From positions 62,001 to 126,000 of the forward strand of contig NZ_PXNN01000011.1 of NCBI RefSeq assembly GCF_003007685.1: DNA of 64,000 bases. Reading direction: 5' to 3'. Under the pieces are notes generated by a model. It saw nothing but the letters and a program-made list of their open reading frames with translations, searched no databases and was not told the origin of the DNA. Below are positions 28,780 to 37,026 of the stretch, in pieces (the first letter of the stretch is position 1; every line of letters begins with the position of its first letter). The position numbers were made by a program, and so were the translations under genes. The stretch comes from Marinobacter halophilus (GTDB lineage Bacteria; Pseudomonadota; Gammaproteobacteria; Pseudomonadales; Oleiphilaceae).

Positions 28780-29919
28780 TTACTCCACCGGATTACTGCA
28801 TTCCTCACGGCTACCGTCAGCGCGGCACCGGATCTTGCGCTGCAGGGTCAACATGTCCCCGCTGTAGTAGCCTTGCTCGCGCAACTCCAGCCGCGCTGCC
28901 TGCATCATCGCATCGTATTCCCGGCGGTCTTCAGCGGGAATTCTGATCCACCACTTGTCCGGCACCTTTTCCTCTTCCATCCGGACACGGCTGATGATTT
29001 CATCGGAACCCTGGAAAAACGCCTCTCGCACAAGCTGCGCCAGTTCGTTGGGGATGACTTCGGCGCGGCCAATCAGCTGCATGGTGATATGGGTCAACGG
29101 CAGGTCGATAATGCCACCGTCCGGCTCCATCCCTTTGTGCAGTTCCATTACCTCATAGGCTGCCAGCGGCGCTGCCAGTACGTCGACCACCCCGGTATTG
29201 AACATATTGGGGGCATTAACAATGTCAGCAACCACCGGGGTAGCGCCCACACCAGAAATCATCTCCGCCTGGGTAGGATCGTAATCCAGCACCACCACTC
29301 GCTTACCAGATGCCTTTGCCAGGGTATCGATACTGCGGTCGTTCACAAACACGTGGGCGGCGCCTGCCGGAGCAATACCCATCACCACATAGCCGTTGCT
29401 CACCATGCGATCCGCACTGCGGGGATCGGCCATCAGCTGCAAGCCCAACCGCATTTGCTCGTGATCCGGGAAGCCGCCAATCGAATCCAGGGTGCCGGTG
29501 TATTGATTGAACAATCGCGCACGCAGCCCACTCATCAGGGCGGCGTCGCAGGTACCGGATTTGAGCTCTTCTACCATCACCGATTCGCTGGTGTATGGCA
29601 CCATCTCTACGTTGATACCGTACTGAAGAATTCTGTGCCGCTGATCCTGGGCTGCGCCATAAATCGGGCCGGAGCGCCCAAAGATATCCCAGACACAGAC
29701 CCGGTAGCTCCGGTCTGGATCGGGCTGCAGGCCGGTCAATTCCTGCATGGCGTTGATACGCTGTTCCAGGGGAAGGCTCTGGTCATAAACCTTCGCCCGC
29801 AAGTCTTCGTTGGCCCAGGTCACAACCGGGAGGCAGGACATCGCGAAGGTGGTCGCCAGTAAAAGGCACCGGGTGATCCAGTGGCAGGAAGGGGGCGTTC
29901 GAAGGGCAAGAGGCATCAT
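28780..29919 (-). CDS. AdeT1/2-like putative periplasmic solute-binding protein
   Basis: A 379-residue exported protein with a signal peptide ending near TWA|NEDL (about residue 37). The body resembles binding proteins annotated as AdeT, once described as efflux components in Acinetobacter but built like TRAP-type solute receptors: CVWDIFGRSGPIYGAAQDQR, LKSGTCDAALMSGLRAR, and a C-terminal helical region with four or so Cys (RKIRCRADGSREECSNPVE). Gene order with the TRAP permease (3-bp gap) supports a receptor role. An imperfect hairpin covers its leader. Confidence 0.8.
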   Translation of the reverse strand: MMPLALRTPPSCHWITRCLLLATTFAMSCLPVVTWANEDLRAKVYDQSLPLEQRINAMQELTGLQPDPDRSYRVCVWDIFGRSGPIYGAAQDQRHRILQYGINVEMVPYTSESVMVEELKSGTCDAALMSGLRARLFNQYTGTLDSIGGFPDHEQMRLGLQLMADPRSADRMVSNGYVVMGIAPAGAAHVFVNDRSIDTLAKASGKRVVVLDYDPTQAEMISGVGATPVVADIVNAPNMFNTGVVDVLAAPLAAYEVMELHKGMEPDGGIIDLPLTHITMQLIGRAEVIPNELAQLVREAFFQGSDEIISRVRMEEEKVPDKWWIRIPAEDRREYDAMMQAARLELREQGYYSGDMLTLQRKIRCRADGSREECSNPVE

Positions 29920-29923
29920 TATT

Positions 29924-29960
29924 GTTATCCTGAGCTGAAAATCTGTGGGCTCAGGGTAAC
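29924..29960. repeat. Inverted repeat in leader of the binding-protein gene
   Basis: GTTATCCTGAGC (29924-29935) pairs with GCTCAGGGTAAC (29949-29960) over 12 bp with one G/T mismatch and a 13-base loop. It begins 5 bases upstream of the start codon at 29919, and the purine stretch AGGATA that should serve as ribosome site is in one arm. It may be an operator or a translational control hairpin. Confidence 0.4.
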
Positions 29961-30015
29961 AGTGATGCCTTCATCCCCCTCTGTCTCTGGTGGCAGCGAG
30001 GGGCTGGCAGATCTG

Positions 30016-30912
30016 TCAATCGACTGACCGGGAGGCGGCCTGCATGTTGGATTTGGGAATGATGCTGCGGCCATACATCGCCAGCAAGAACCCGATCGGG
30101 AACATCAGCACCCCATACACAGCCGCCGGTATCGACATGGCGCTGGATTCCAGCAACGTCAGCGTCACCATCAGTCCAATGGTGCCGTTCTTGACCCCAA
30201 GTTCGACCGCCACCGCCAGCGATTCGCGCTGAGTCAATCCTGCCATCCTCCCCGCCAGAAGTCCTAGAGCAATACCTACCACATTCAGCATAATAGTTGA
30301 GGGCCCGGCCTGCTTGAGCAGATCCCAGATCTGATCCCGCACACCAAAGACCAGAGCCACAATCAGAACCGCCAGCACCACGCCACCAAAGATGCTCACC
30401 ACGCTCTCTGCCTTGCGTGCCAACTCCGGCTTGCGGGTACGCACCAACATACCGATAGTTACCGGAAACAACACGATACCAACCAGCATGCCGATGGTTT
30501 TTCCGACGGGCAGGGAAATATTTTCTTCGGTGCCCATGAAATGCTGAAGCGCCAGGTTGGTTAACAACGGCAAGGTCAGAATGGTAATCAGGCTGGCCGT
30601 CACCGTCAGCACAATCGACAACGCAATATTGCCCCGCGCCAGCAACACGAAAAGATTGGACGTGGTACCGCCAGGGCAGGCCGCGATAATCACCAGCCCG
30701 ACGGCGATCGTCGGAGATACCGAAAACAGATAGGCCAGCGCGAAGGCTGCCAGCGGCATGAGGAAGATCTGGGCAACAGTGCCAACTACAATCCCGCGGG
30801 GATAGACCGCTACCTGGCGAAAGTCGCGGACGGTCAGGGTCATCCCGATACCGATCATGATGATAAAAAGCGCCACCGGCAAACCTGCCGAAATCAGCGG
30901 GCTGGATTCCAC
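30016..30912 (-). CDS. Bile acid:sodium symporter family (BASS) transporter
   Basis: A 298-residue inner-membrane carrier with about nine or ten helices. GMTLTVRDFRQV near the N-terminus, AACPGGTTSNLFVLLARGN and VAVELGVKNGTIGLMV are the conserved BASS segments around the sodium sites. Bacterial members carry organic anions such as pyruvate, pantoate or bile acids. Translation starts at GTG 30912 with GGAGG 5 bases upstream. It is divergent from the wax ester synthase gene and is the first gene of the minus-strand run leading to the TRAP genes, after a gap of about 96 bp. Confidence 0.9.
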   Translation of the reverse strand: MESSPLISAGLPVALFIIMIGIGMTLTVRDFRQVAVYPRGIVVGTVAQIFLMPLAAFALAYLFSVSPTIAVGLVIIAACPGGTTSNLFVLLARGNIALSIVLTVTASLITILTLPLLTNLALQHFMGTEENISLPVGKTIGMLVGIVLFPVTIGMLVRTRKPELARKAESVVSIFGGVVLAVLIVALVFGVRDQIWDLLKQAGPSTIMLNVVGIALGLLAGRMAGLTQRESLAVAVELGVKNGTIGLMVTLTLLESSAMSIPAAVYGVLMFPIGFLLAMYGRSIIPKSNMQAASRSVD

Positions 30913-31137
30913 AATGCCTCCGAAATTCTTTGTTATTCGTTAGTTATCAGCAGAAATTAGCACACTACCAGAGAGATCTGCAGCGCAGGATCGCTACATT
31001 GTGTAACGGTGAAAGATTGAAAAATAGCACCCTCCCTTAGTCGAGAATAGTCGTGTTTTGATCGTCTGTTCCGGCGCTAATCAGTATACTTGCAAGTAAC
31101 AATCACAATACGACTGACTGGCGGAGAACAACAAGGA

Positions 31138-32583
31138 ATGAAACGTCTCTCAACACTGGACGCATCATGGCTCGCGGTAGAATCTGAAGACACCCCGATG
31201 CATGTAGGCACGCTGCAGATTTTTTCGTTGCCGGATGGCGCACCAGAAACCTTTCTGCGGGACATGGTTCTCCGCATGAAAGAAGCAGGCGATGTCGCCG
31301 CTCCCTGGGGCTACAAGCTGGCCTGGTCCGGCTTCCTCGGGCGCCTGATCGCACCAGCCTGGAAACTCGATAAGGACATCGATCTCGATTACCACGTCAG
31401 GCACTCCGCCCTGCCCCGCCCGGGTGGCGAACGGGAGCTGGGCATCCTGGTGTCGCGCCTGCACTCAAATCCTCTGGATTTTGCACGCCCGCTCTGGGAA
31501 TGCCATGTTATTGAAGGGCTCGAAAACAACCGGTTTGCACTGTACACCAAGATGCATCATTCGATGATTGATGGCATCAGTGGCGTGCGGCTGATGCAGC
31601 GGGTGCTGACCACAGACCCGGATCGCAGAAACATGTTACCGCCCTGGACGGTTCGACCAGAGCGTCGGCGGGGCCACAAAGCCGATAAAGAAGCCAGCCT
31701 TCCGGCGGCCGTATCCCAAGCCATGGACGCCTTGAAGCTCCAGGCGGATATGGCGCCGCGCCTCTGGCAGGCCGGTAACCGCCTGCTGCACTCGGTCAGG
31801 CATCCGGAAGATGGCCTGACGGCGCCGTTCACGGGTCCAGTGTCCATCCTCAATCATCGGGTAACCGGGCAGCGACGCTTTGCCACTCAGCATTACCGGC
31901 TGGACCGGCTGAAAACTCTGGCCCATGCCTCCGGGGGGTCACTGAACGACATTGTTCTATACCTGTGCGGCACTGCTCTGCGGCGGTTTTTGGAGGAACA
32001 GAACAGCGTGCCCGACATTCCGCTGACCGCTGGCATTCCTGTGAACATCCGTCCGGCCGATGATCAGGGCACCGGCACCCAGATCAGTTTTATGATTGCC
32101 TCATTGGCAACCAATGAAGCGGACCCACTGAACCGCCTGCAACAGATCAAGGCTTCGACCCGGCGCGCCAAAGAGCACCTGTCAAAACTGCCCCGCAGCG
32201 CCCTTACCCAGTACACCATGTTGCTGATGTCGCCTTACATTCTGCAGTTGATGTCGGGCCTGGGCGGGCGCATGCGCCCGGTGTTCAACGTAACCATCTC
32301 CAACGTGCCGGGGCCGGAGAGAACACTCTATTATGAAGGCGCCAGGCTGGAAGCTACCTATCCGGTGTCGCTGATTGCACACGGCGGAGCGCTGAACATC
32401 ACCTGCCTGAGTTACAACGGTTCCCTGAACTTTGGCTATACCGGCTGCAGGGATACCCTGCCCAGCATGCAGAAACTGGCGGTGTACACCGGGGAGGCGC
32501 TGGATGAACTGGAGCAACTGATTCTTGCTCCTAAACCCCGCAAAACCAGGACGAAAAAGGCGACAACTGCGACGACTAAATAA
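31138..32583 (+). CDS. Wax ester synthase / diacylglycerol acyltransferase (WS/DGAT)
   Basis: A 481-residue bifunctional acyltransferase. The catalytic HHSMIDG (HHxxxDG) is at residues 140-146, and the C-terminal half has NVTISNVPGPERTLYYEGA, typical of the family. The enzyme joins fatty acyl-CoA to long-chain alcohols or diacylglycerol, making storage wax esters or triacylglycerol, and is found at the inner membrane. ATG 31138 (MKRLSTLDASW) matches family N-termini; the frame extends to 31090 without support. A Lys/Thr-rich tail ends the protein. It stops 8 bp before the convergent TetR gene. Confidence 0.93.
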   Translation: MKRLSTLDASWLAVESEDTPMHVGTLQIFSLPDGAPETFLRDMVLRMKEAGDVAAPWGYKLAWSGFLGRLIAPAWKLDKDIDLDYHVRHSALPRPGGERELGILVSRLHSNPLDFARPLWECHVIEGLENNRFALYTKMHHSMIDGISGVRLMQRVLTTDPDRRNMLPPWTVRPERRRGHKADKEASLPAAVSQAMDALKLQADMAPRLWQAGNRLLHSVRHPEDGLTAPFTGPVSILNHRVTGQRRFATQHYRLDRLKTLAHASGGSLNDIVLYLCGTALRRFLEEQNSVPDIPLTAGIPVNIRPADDQGTGTQISFMIASLATNEADPLNRLQQIKASTRRAKEHLSKLPRSALTQYTMLLMSPYILQLMSGLGGRMRPVFNVTISNVPGPERTLYYEGARLEATYPVSLIAHGGALNITCLSYNGSLNFGYTGCRDTLPSMQKLAVYTGEALDELEQLILAPKPRKTRTKKATTATTK

Positions 32584-32591
32584 CGGCGTCG

Positions 32592-33221
32592 TCAGGCGCT
32601 GCCGCTGTTCCAGTTGGCAGCGCCGACAAACACCAACTGCAGAAAACGCGTAGTGCGTTTGCGCACCTGAGCGATCTGATAGTCGTCGTCTTCTGAAATA
32701 CTGAGCAGATCGGTCAGGCTGAAGGCCACGGTGCGCACCACCAGATCGCAGGTCAGATCCAGATCGGCATCGCTGAGGTGTTCCATCAACCGGAGCCGAC
32801 GCAAATCGTTGGCCAGTTCGCTGGCAAAGAAGCGCATTTCGCTGCGAATCTCTTCCTGCACCGCGCGGCTCTCGCCCGCCAGCCCCTGGGCCATGAATCG
32901 GAAGAAACTGCGGTTGGCCTGGGCGTGGGCCACAAAAATGCCGACCGACTCTTCAATCAGCTTATCCGCCTGCAGCACGTTGGCCCGCGCCTCCCGCATC
33001 ATTCGACGCAGAACCAGCCCGAGTTCATCCACCAGCTGCAAGCCAAGATCGTCCACGCTGCGAAAATGGCGGTAGAACGAGGTGGGCACCACGCCAGCCT
33101 GTCGCGTCACTTCCCGAATCCCCAGGCTGGCAAAATGCCGCCCCTTTCCAACCAGTGCCAGAGCCGCAGCCATCAGCTTATCGCGGGTTTCACCAGGTTT
33201 GCGCCTTTGTTTGTCTGTCAT
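32592..33221 (-). CDS. desT: TetR family regulator, DesT/FabR-like
   Basis: A 209-residue TetR regulator. The helix-turn-helix is LGIREVTRQAGVVPTSFYRH (about residues 33-52), followed by a ligand domain rich in helices. PTSFYRHF and the TDLLSISEDDDY end resemble DesT/FabR, regulators that read the acyl-CoA unsaturation balance. It is divergent from a ferredoxin reductase and fatty acid desaturase, the same arrangement as desT-desCB in Pseudomonas aeruginosa (from memory). The shared upstream region holds three palindromes, one of which lies 26 bp from its start codon, so autoregulation is likely. Confidence 0.82.
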   Translation of the reverse strand: MTDKQRRKPGETRDKLMAAALALVGKGRHFASLGIREVTRQAGVVPTSFYRHFRSVDDLGLQLVDELGLVLRRMMREARANVLQADKLIEESVGIFVAHAQANRSFFRFMAQGLAGESRAVQEEIRSEMRFFASELANDLRRLRLMEHLSDADLDLTCDLVVRTVAFSLTDLLSISEDDDYQIAQVRKRTTRFLQLVFVGAANWNSGSA

Positions 33222-33246
33222 CCGTCTGCCCGTACCACTCTATCAG

Positions 33247-33262
33247 GTTCACAAGTGTACAC
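33247..33262. promoter_or_regulatory. Candidate DesT operator 1
   Basis: GTTCAC-AAGT-GTACAC lies 26 bp upstream of the TetR start. It is an imperfect palindrome with the same 4-base spacing as two further sites nearer the reductase gene, and its right half contains the 8-bp perfect palindrome GTGTACAC. Confidence 0.5.
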
Positions 33263-33340
33263 ATTAGACAGAAGAAAAGTCCTGCCAGCTTGTCATTTTG
33301 TGCCAACACCAAAACAAAGATTGTTGATTTCATCGTTGCT

Positions 33341-33356
33341 GTGTACAGTCGTACAC
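33341..33356. promoter_or_regulatory. Candidate DesT operator 2
   Basis: GTGTAC-AGTC-GTACAC has perfect 6-bp inverted arms. It lies 61 bp before the reductase ATG and four bases from operator 3. Confidence 0.6.
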
Positions 33357-33360
33357 ATTA

Positions 33361-33376
33361 GTGAACACTTGTACAC
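33361..33376. promoter_or_regulatory. Candidate DesT operator 3
   Basis: GTGAAC-ACTT-GTACAC differs from a perfect palindrome at one arm position. AGTGAAC-CTTGT resembles the operator described for P. aeruginosa DesT as I remember it. Bound together, sites 2 and 3 would block the desaturase operon promoter. Confidence 0.6.
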
Positions 33377-33416
33377 ATCAGAGTAGACAAGTATCAACAA
33401 TTTCGGAGAAAAGACT

Positions 33417-34523
33417 ATGCTGGCACGCATTTCAAATACCAAAGCACTTCACTGGCTGGGCCGGCAGTTACTGAACCGGGACAACCCGGCCGCCTGGTTA
33501 GACCCACTGGCTGAAACCATCAACCCGATGTGGGTACAAGAGTACACACCGGCTCGGGTTGAGCGGATTGTTGCGGAAACCCTGGACACCAAAACCTTCG
33601 TACTGACACCGGCAAAACGCTGGGCAGGTTTTAAGGCGGGACAGCATGTGAACATCTGTACTGATGTGAACGGCATTCGTCGCACCCGCACGTTCAGTCT
33701 GTCCAGCTCACCGCTGCTCTGGGAAAGTCAGGGGCAGATCACGTTAACCATCAAACGTCTGCCCGGCGGCCTGATCACCAACTGGCTGCACGACTCCCTG
33801 GAAGAAGGCGATGTCATCGGGTTGACCGAGGCGTTCGGCGACTTCCTGATCCCGGAGCCAGCCAAGCCGTTGCTCTATATCGCCGGCGGCAGTGGCATTA
33901 CGCCGATTCTGAGCCAGCTCGAAACCATGGCGGCCGAGGACTATCGGGCGCCGGTTACCCTGCTCTACTTCGTACGGACGCAGAATGACGTGATTGCCAG
34001 GGAAGCGCTGACCGCTCTGGCTGAGCGCTGGCCTGCGCTGACGCTCTACATTATTGCGACCGATGAAGATCAGGCGCCCCGCTACCTGAAAGATAGCGAT
34101 CTGGAGTCGGTTGCCGGACTGAAAGCCCGACAAGTGTACCTCTGTGGCCCGAAGGGGCTGATGGACCTGGCCAACGATCTGCTCGACAAGCGCGGTGTTA
34201 AAGAATCGCAGATTCACAGCACTTTCTTTGCGCCTCCGGCCCAGGCGCAACTGGACCGCGGCCAGCTGGGCGGCGAAGTCACCTTTACCCGCAGTGACCT
34301 GAACGTCGGTTCCGAGGGCGATGCCTGCCTGCTTGAAATAGCCGAGGCCGCCGGCCTCAAGCCACAGCACGGCTGCCGCATGGGCATCTGTCATCAGTGC
34401 AGCTGCCGCAAAACCAGTGGCACCGTGGTTAACCGCCTTACCGGCAAAGTATCCGGGCCCGGTGAAGAGACCGTGCAACTGTGTGTTTCAGTTCCTCAGG
34501 GCGCTGTCGTACTGGACGTATAA
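33417..34523 (+). CDS. Ferredoxin reductase with C-terminal 2Fe-2S domain (DesC-like)
   Basis: A 368-residue electron-transfer flavoprotein. RTRTFSLSSSP (about residues 82-92) binds FAD, YIAGGSGITPILSQLE (about 158-173) begins the NAD(P) domain, and a plant-type 2Fe-2S ferredoxin domain ends the protein with CRMGICHQCSC and a later Cys. It should pass electrons from NAD(P)H to the desaturase encoded 45 bp downstream. The gene pair and the divergent DesT-like regulator match the P. aeruginosa des locus. TTTCGGAGAAAAG precedes the ATG. Confidence 0.9.
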   Translation: MLARISNTKALHWLGRQLLNRDNPAAWLDPLAETINPMWVQEYTPARVERIVAETLDTKTFVLTPAKRWAGFKAGQHVNICTDVNGIRRTRTFSLSSSPLLWESQGQITLTIKRLPGGLITNWLHDSLEEGDVIGLTEAFGDFLIPEPAKPLLYIAGGSGITPILSQLETMAAEDYRAPVTLLYFVRTQNDVIAREALTALAERWPALTLYIIATDEDQAPRYLKDSDLESVAGLKARQVYLCGPKGLMDLANDLLDKRGVKESQIHSTFFAPPAQAQLDRGQLGGEVTFTRSDLNVGSEGDACLLEIAEAAGLKPQHGCRMGICHQCSCRKTSGTVVNRLTGKVSGPGEETVQLCVSVPQGAVVLDV

Positions 34524-34568
34524 ACCAAAATTCAATGCTGCGACCAAACGGGTCGCAAGGAGCAATCC

Positions 34569-35660
34569 ATGAAAAAACTTAACGATGATCAGCTGAACGA
34601 ACTGCAGAAAGATCTGGACGCCATCCGTGATGAAGTGTTGGCCGACCTGGGTGAACGTGATGCCAACTACATCCGCAAAATAATTCGCCTGCACCGCACG
34701 CTGGAAATTGGTGGCCGGGTGATGATGCCCTTTGGCTTTATTCCCCCGGTTTTTGTAGCCGCCACTGCCAGTCTGGGCATTGCCAAGATTCTGGAGAACA
34801 TGGAGATTGGCCACAATGTAATGCATGGCCAGTACGACTGGATGAACGACCCCAGCCTCAACTCTCAGACTTACGAGTGGGATACTGCTTGCTCCAGCGA
34901 CTCCTGGCGCCGCACCCACAACTACGAACACCACACCTACACCAACATCATTGGTAAAGACCGGGATTACGGCTATGCGGTGCTACGCCTGAGCGACGAA
35001 GAACGCTGGAAGCCCCGGCATTCGCTGCAGTTCATTAACTATGTTCTGCTCAGCACCTTGTTCCAGTGGGGCGTGGGCTTGCACGAGCTGGAAACAGAGA
35101 AACTGACTCGCCGTGAAATCCGTCTGCGCGACAAGATCCCCTTCCTGAAAGACTTTGCTCGCAAGGGTGGGCGTCAGGCGTTCAAAGATTACGTGTTTTT
35201 TCCATTACTGACATTGCCAGTAGCGCCAATTGTCTTGGCAGGTAACGTGGGCGCTAACCTGATCCGTAACCTGTGGGCGTCGACCGTGATTTTCTGTGGG
35301 CACTTCACCCAGGATGCGGAAACGTTCAGCGAAGAAGAATGCGAAGGCGAGAGCAAAGGCCATTGGTACTTGCGCCAGTTGACGGGCTCATCCAACTTTA
35401 CCGGCGGTAAATGGTTGCACGTGCTGAGCGGCCACCTGAGCTATCAGGTTGAGCATCACGTATTCCCGGACCTACCGGCACACCGCTATCCGGAAATCTC
35501 GGAAAAGGTACAGGCCGTGTGCAAGAAGCACGACATTCCCTACAACACCGGCACGTTTGCGAAGCAATACGGCACAGTGTTAAGCCGCATCGCCCGCTAC
35601 TCTCTGCCAGATTCGCTGAGAACTCGCCTGGAAGGCAAGCGCGAGCTTCAGGCGATTTGA
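34569..35660 (+). CDS. Membrane fatty acid desaturase (DesB-like, acyl-CoA type)
   Basis: A 363-residue integral membrane di-iron desaturase. The three His boxes are present: HNVMH (about residue 84), HNYEHH (about 119-124) and VEHHVFPDLPAHRYP (about 298-312). Relatives in pseudomonads insert a delta-9 double bond into saturated acyl-CoA, adjusting membrane fluidity aerobically. The ribosome site is in CAAGGAGCAATCC. It is co-directional with the reductase gene and its stop overlaps the convergent Rrf2 gene by 13 bp. Confidence 0.9.
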   Translation: MKKLNDDQLNELQKDLDAIRDEVLADLGERDANYIRKIIRLHRTLEIGGRVMMPFGFIPPVFVAATASLGIAKILENMEIGHNVMHGQYDWMNDPSLNSQTYEWDTACSSDSWRRTHNYEHHTYTNIIGKDRDYGYAVLRLSDEERWKPRHSLQFINYVLLSTLFQWGVGLHELETEKLTRREIRLRDKIPFLKDFARKGGRQAFKDYVFFPLLTLPVAPIVLAGNVGANLIRNLWASTVIFCGHFTQDAETFSEEECEGESKGHWYLRQLTGSSNFTGGKWLHVLSGHLSYQVEHHVFPDLPAHRYPEISEKVQAVCKKHDIPYNTGTFAKQYGTVLSRIARYSLPDSLRTRLEGKRELQAI

Positions 35661-36085
35661 AGCAAGCGCACCAACTGCGGCCGGTGATGATCCTGGATCA
35701 CATCGGCCAACGTGTATTTATCGAGTGTATCCAGAAATGCCTTCAGTGCCTGGCCGAACATGCCTTTCAGGCCGCACACCGGCGCAATCTTGCAGGCGTT
35801 TTTTGTGGAAAAACATTCAACAATACTAAGATCCTGCTCGGTTTCCCGAACCAGCACACCAATATTGATTTCATTCGGCGCCATGTGCAGCCGCATGCCA
35901 CCTTTCTTGCCCCGAACCGTCTCGATATAGCCTTTCTTGTTGAGCTGGTGCACCACTTTCATCAAGTGGTTTTTGGAAATTTCGTAACTATCGGCAATTT
36001 CCTGGATCGTCGCCAGCCGATCACCCTGTTCAGCCAGATAAATCAGAACCCTGAGCGAATAGTCGGTATAACGGGTGATATGCAT
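35648..36085 (-). CDS. nsrR: Rrf2 family regulator, NsrR-like
   Basis: A 145-residue Rrf2-type DNA-binding protein. The winged helix covers residues 1-65 (YTDYSLRVLIYLAEQG, EIADSYEISKNHLMKVVHQL, VRGKKGGMRL). Three cysteines in ECFSTKNACKIAPVC have spacing C-x6-C-x5-C, close to the Fe-S ligands of NsrR, the NO-sensing repressor of nitrosative stress genes. IscR differs in spacing and has a longer C-terminal part. Position beside a denitrification block supports the NsrR reading. It is the last gene of a three-gene minus-strand run with DUF454 and a small membrane protein. GGAGTATTGA precedes the ATG. Confidence 0.8.
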   Translation of the reverse strand: MHITRYTDYSLRVLIYLAEQGDRLATIQEIADSYEISKNHLMKVVHQLNKKGYIETVRGKKGGMRLHMAPNEINIGVLVRETEQDLSIVECFSTKNACKIAPVCGLKGMFGQALKAFLDTLDKYTLADVIQDHHRPQLVRLLQIA

Positions 36086-36112
36086 TCAATACTCCAAAGA
36101 TGAATGAAACCT

Positions 36113-36505
36113 TCAACAGGACGGCCGAGTAAGCAGGTACCCTGCAACGCTCAGCAAACACAGCCCCGATACGGTCAACACGAACGCTGGGAAACCCAGC
36201 CATACAAGCATGCTCCAGCTGATCACCATCATGCTGCAGGCCAGCAATTTTGCCTTGGCCGGAATCGCCCGTCGGTGCCGCCACTGCTCAATGGCTGGGC
36301 CGAACGTCGGGTGTTGTTCCAGCCATACCGCAAAGGCTGGTGAGCCTTTGCTGGCAAAATACGCGGCGAGTAACACGAAGGGCGTGGTTGGCAGCAAGGG
36401 AAGTACAACTCCCACTGCAGCTATGCCTACTGACATATACGCAAGAATTCGAAAACCGGTTTTACCGGATTGTGCTTCTCTGGTGCGGGCCTGGGGACTG
36501 TTCAT
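36113..36505 (-). CDS. YbaN family (DUF454) membrane protein
   Basis: A 130-residue small inner-membrane protein. VGVVLPLLPTTPFVLLAAYFASKGSP is the family core; its key parts here are VVLPLLPTTPFVLLAAYF and HRRAIPAKAKLLA. About three helices are visible. No function is established for the family. Translation is taken from ATG 36505 (MNSPQAR); the frame extends upstream, but that part overlaps the small membrane-protein gene out of frame and looks non-coding. It lies between the 74-residue protein and the NsrR-like gene, 23 bp from the former. Confidence 0.8.
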   Translation of the reverse strand: MNSPQARTREAQSGKTGFRILAYMSVGIAAVGVVLPLLPTTPFVLLAAYFASKGSPAFAVWLEQHPTFGPAIEQWRHRRAIPAKAKLLACSMMVISWSMLVWLGFPAFVLTVSGLCLLSVAGYLLTRPSC

Positions 36506-36528
36506 AACTGCATCTATTCTACCGCGAA

Positions 36529-36753
36529 TCAGTGGACGGGTCTGCCCAACTTGCTGAGAAATGCCAGGCGAGCAACGTAGGCGATCTTCACCCCAACGGC
36601 AAACAGTAAGGTTCCCATGTGGGCGGCGATCTGTACCGGTAATGCCAACGCACTCGCCAAGGGGTAGGCCAGCAGAACCGTTAGCAACAGCCCCAGGACC
36701 GACACCCATATCGCCGCGTTCGATATGGCCAGCCATCTTTCTAAGTATTCCAT
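36529..36753 (-). CDS. Small hypothetical membrane protein (74 aa)
   Basis: I do not recognise a named family. The 74 residues contain two hydrophobic segments, AAIWVSVLGLLLTVLLAYPL and a second around GTLLFAVGVKIAYVAR, joined by a short loop, and a basic C-terminus. AAAAGGGGTGTT precedes the ATG, it is the first gene after the regulatory region with an NsrR-like palindrome, and it is packed tightly with DUF454 and NsrR-like genes. Those features, rather than homology, make it a likely real gene. Confidence 0.6.
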   Translation of the reverse strand: MEYLERWLAISNAAIWVSVLGLLLTVLLAYPLASALALPVQIAAHMGTLLFAVGVKIAYVARLAFLSKLGRPVH

Positions 36754-36765
36754 AACACCCCTTTT

Positions 36766-36788
36766 AACATTTATATATTTTACATGTT
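36766..36788. promoter_or_regulatory. Candidate NsrR-type operator
   Basis: AACATTTATAT-A-TTTTACATGTT is an 11-1-11 inverted repeat matching at eight of eleven arm positions. The inner arm AACATGTA fits the ATG(C/T)AT core of gammaproteobacterial NsrR sites only partly. It lies 12 bp upstream of the small membrane protein start, a position suiting autoregulation of this nsrR run. Confidence 0.35.
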
Positions 36789-37026
36789 TAGATTATCCCC
36801 ACTTTGAATAAAAATCAAACACTATGATGGGGGGGGACAACGTTTCTGATCATGGGAGCCATAGTGAACACTGCCACCATTCTGACTGACGCTCAGCGGA
36901 CAGGTCGTGAATGGTCTATTTTCCCCAGGGCTGGATTACCCCCCGAGAGGTATCGGATTGAGTTGGGTTTTCTGTGATACTTTGTCTATCCTCTACACAT
37001 ACACCTCCAGACAGGGAAACCTGCCA

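Noticed and set aside
36804..36818. TTGA-N7-TCAA upstream of the small membrane protein and moaA
   Set aside because: The spacing is one base too long for an FNR/Dnr box (N6 required).
36829..36836. Run of eight G residues upstream of moaA as a phase-variation tract
   Set aside because: It lies outside any coding region and between divergent genes; length variation cannot be judged from one sequence.
36907..37026. Molybdenum-cofactor riboswitch before moaA
   Set aside because: The leader lacks the conserved Moco-motif segments I know from E. coli moaA; only a short AGGGA ribosome site is clear.
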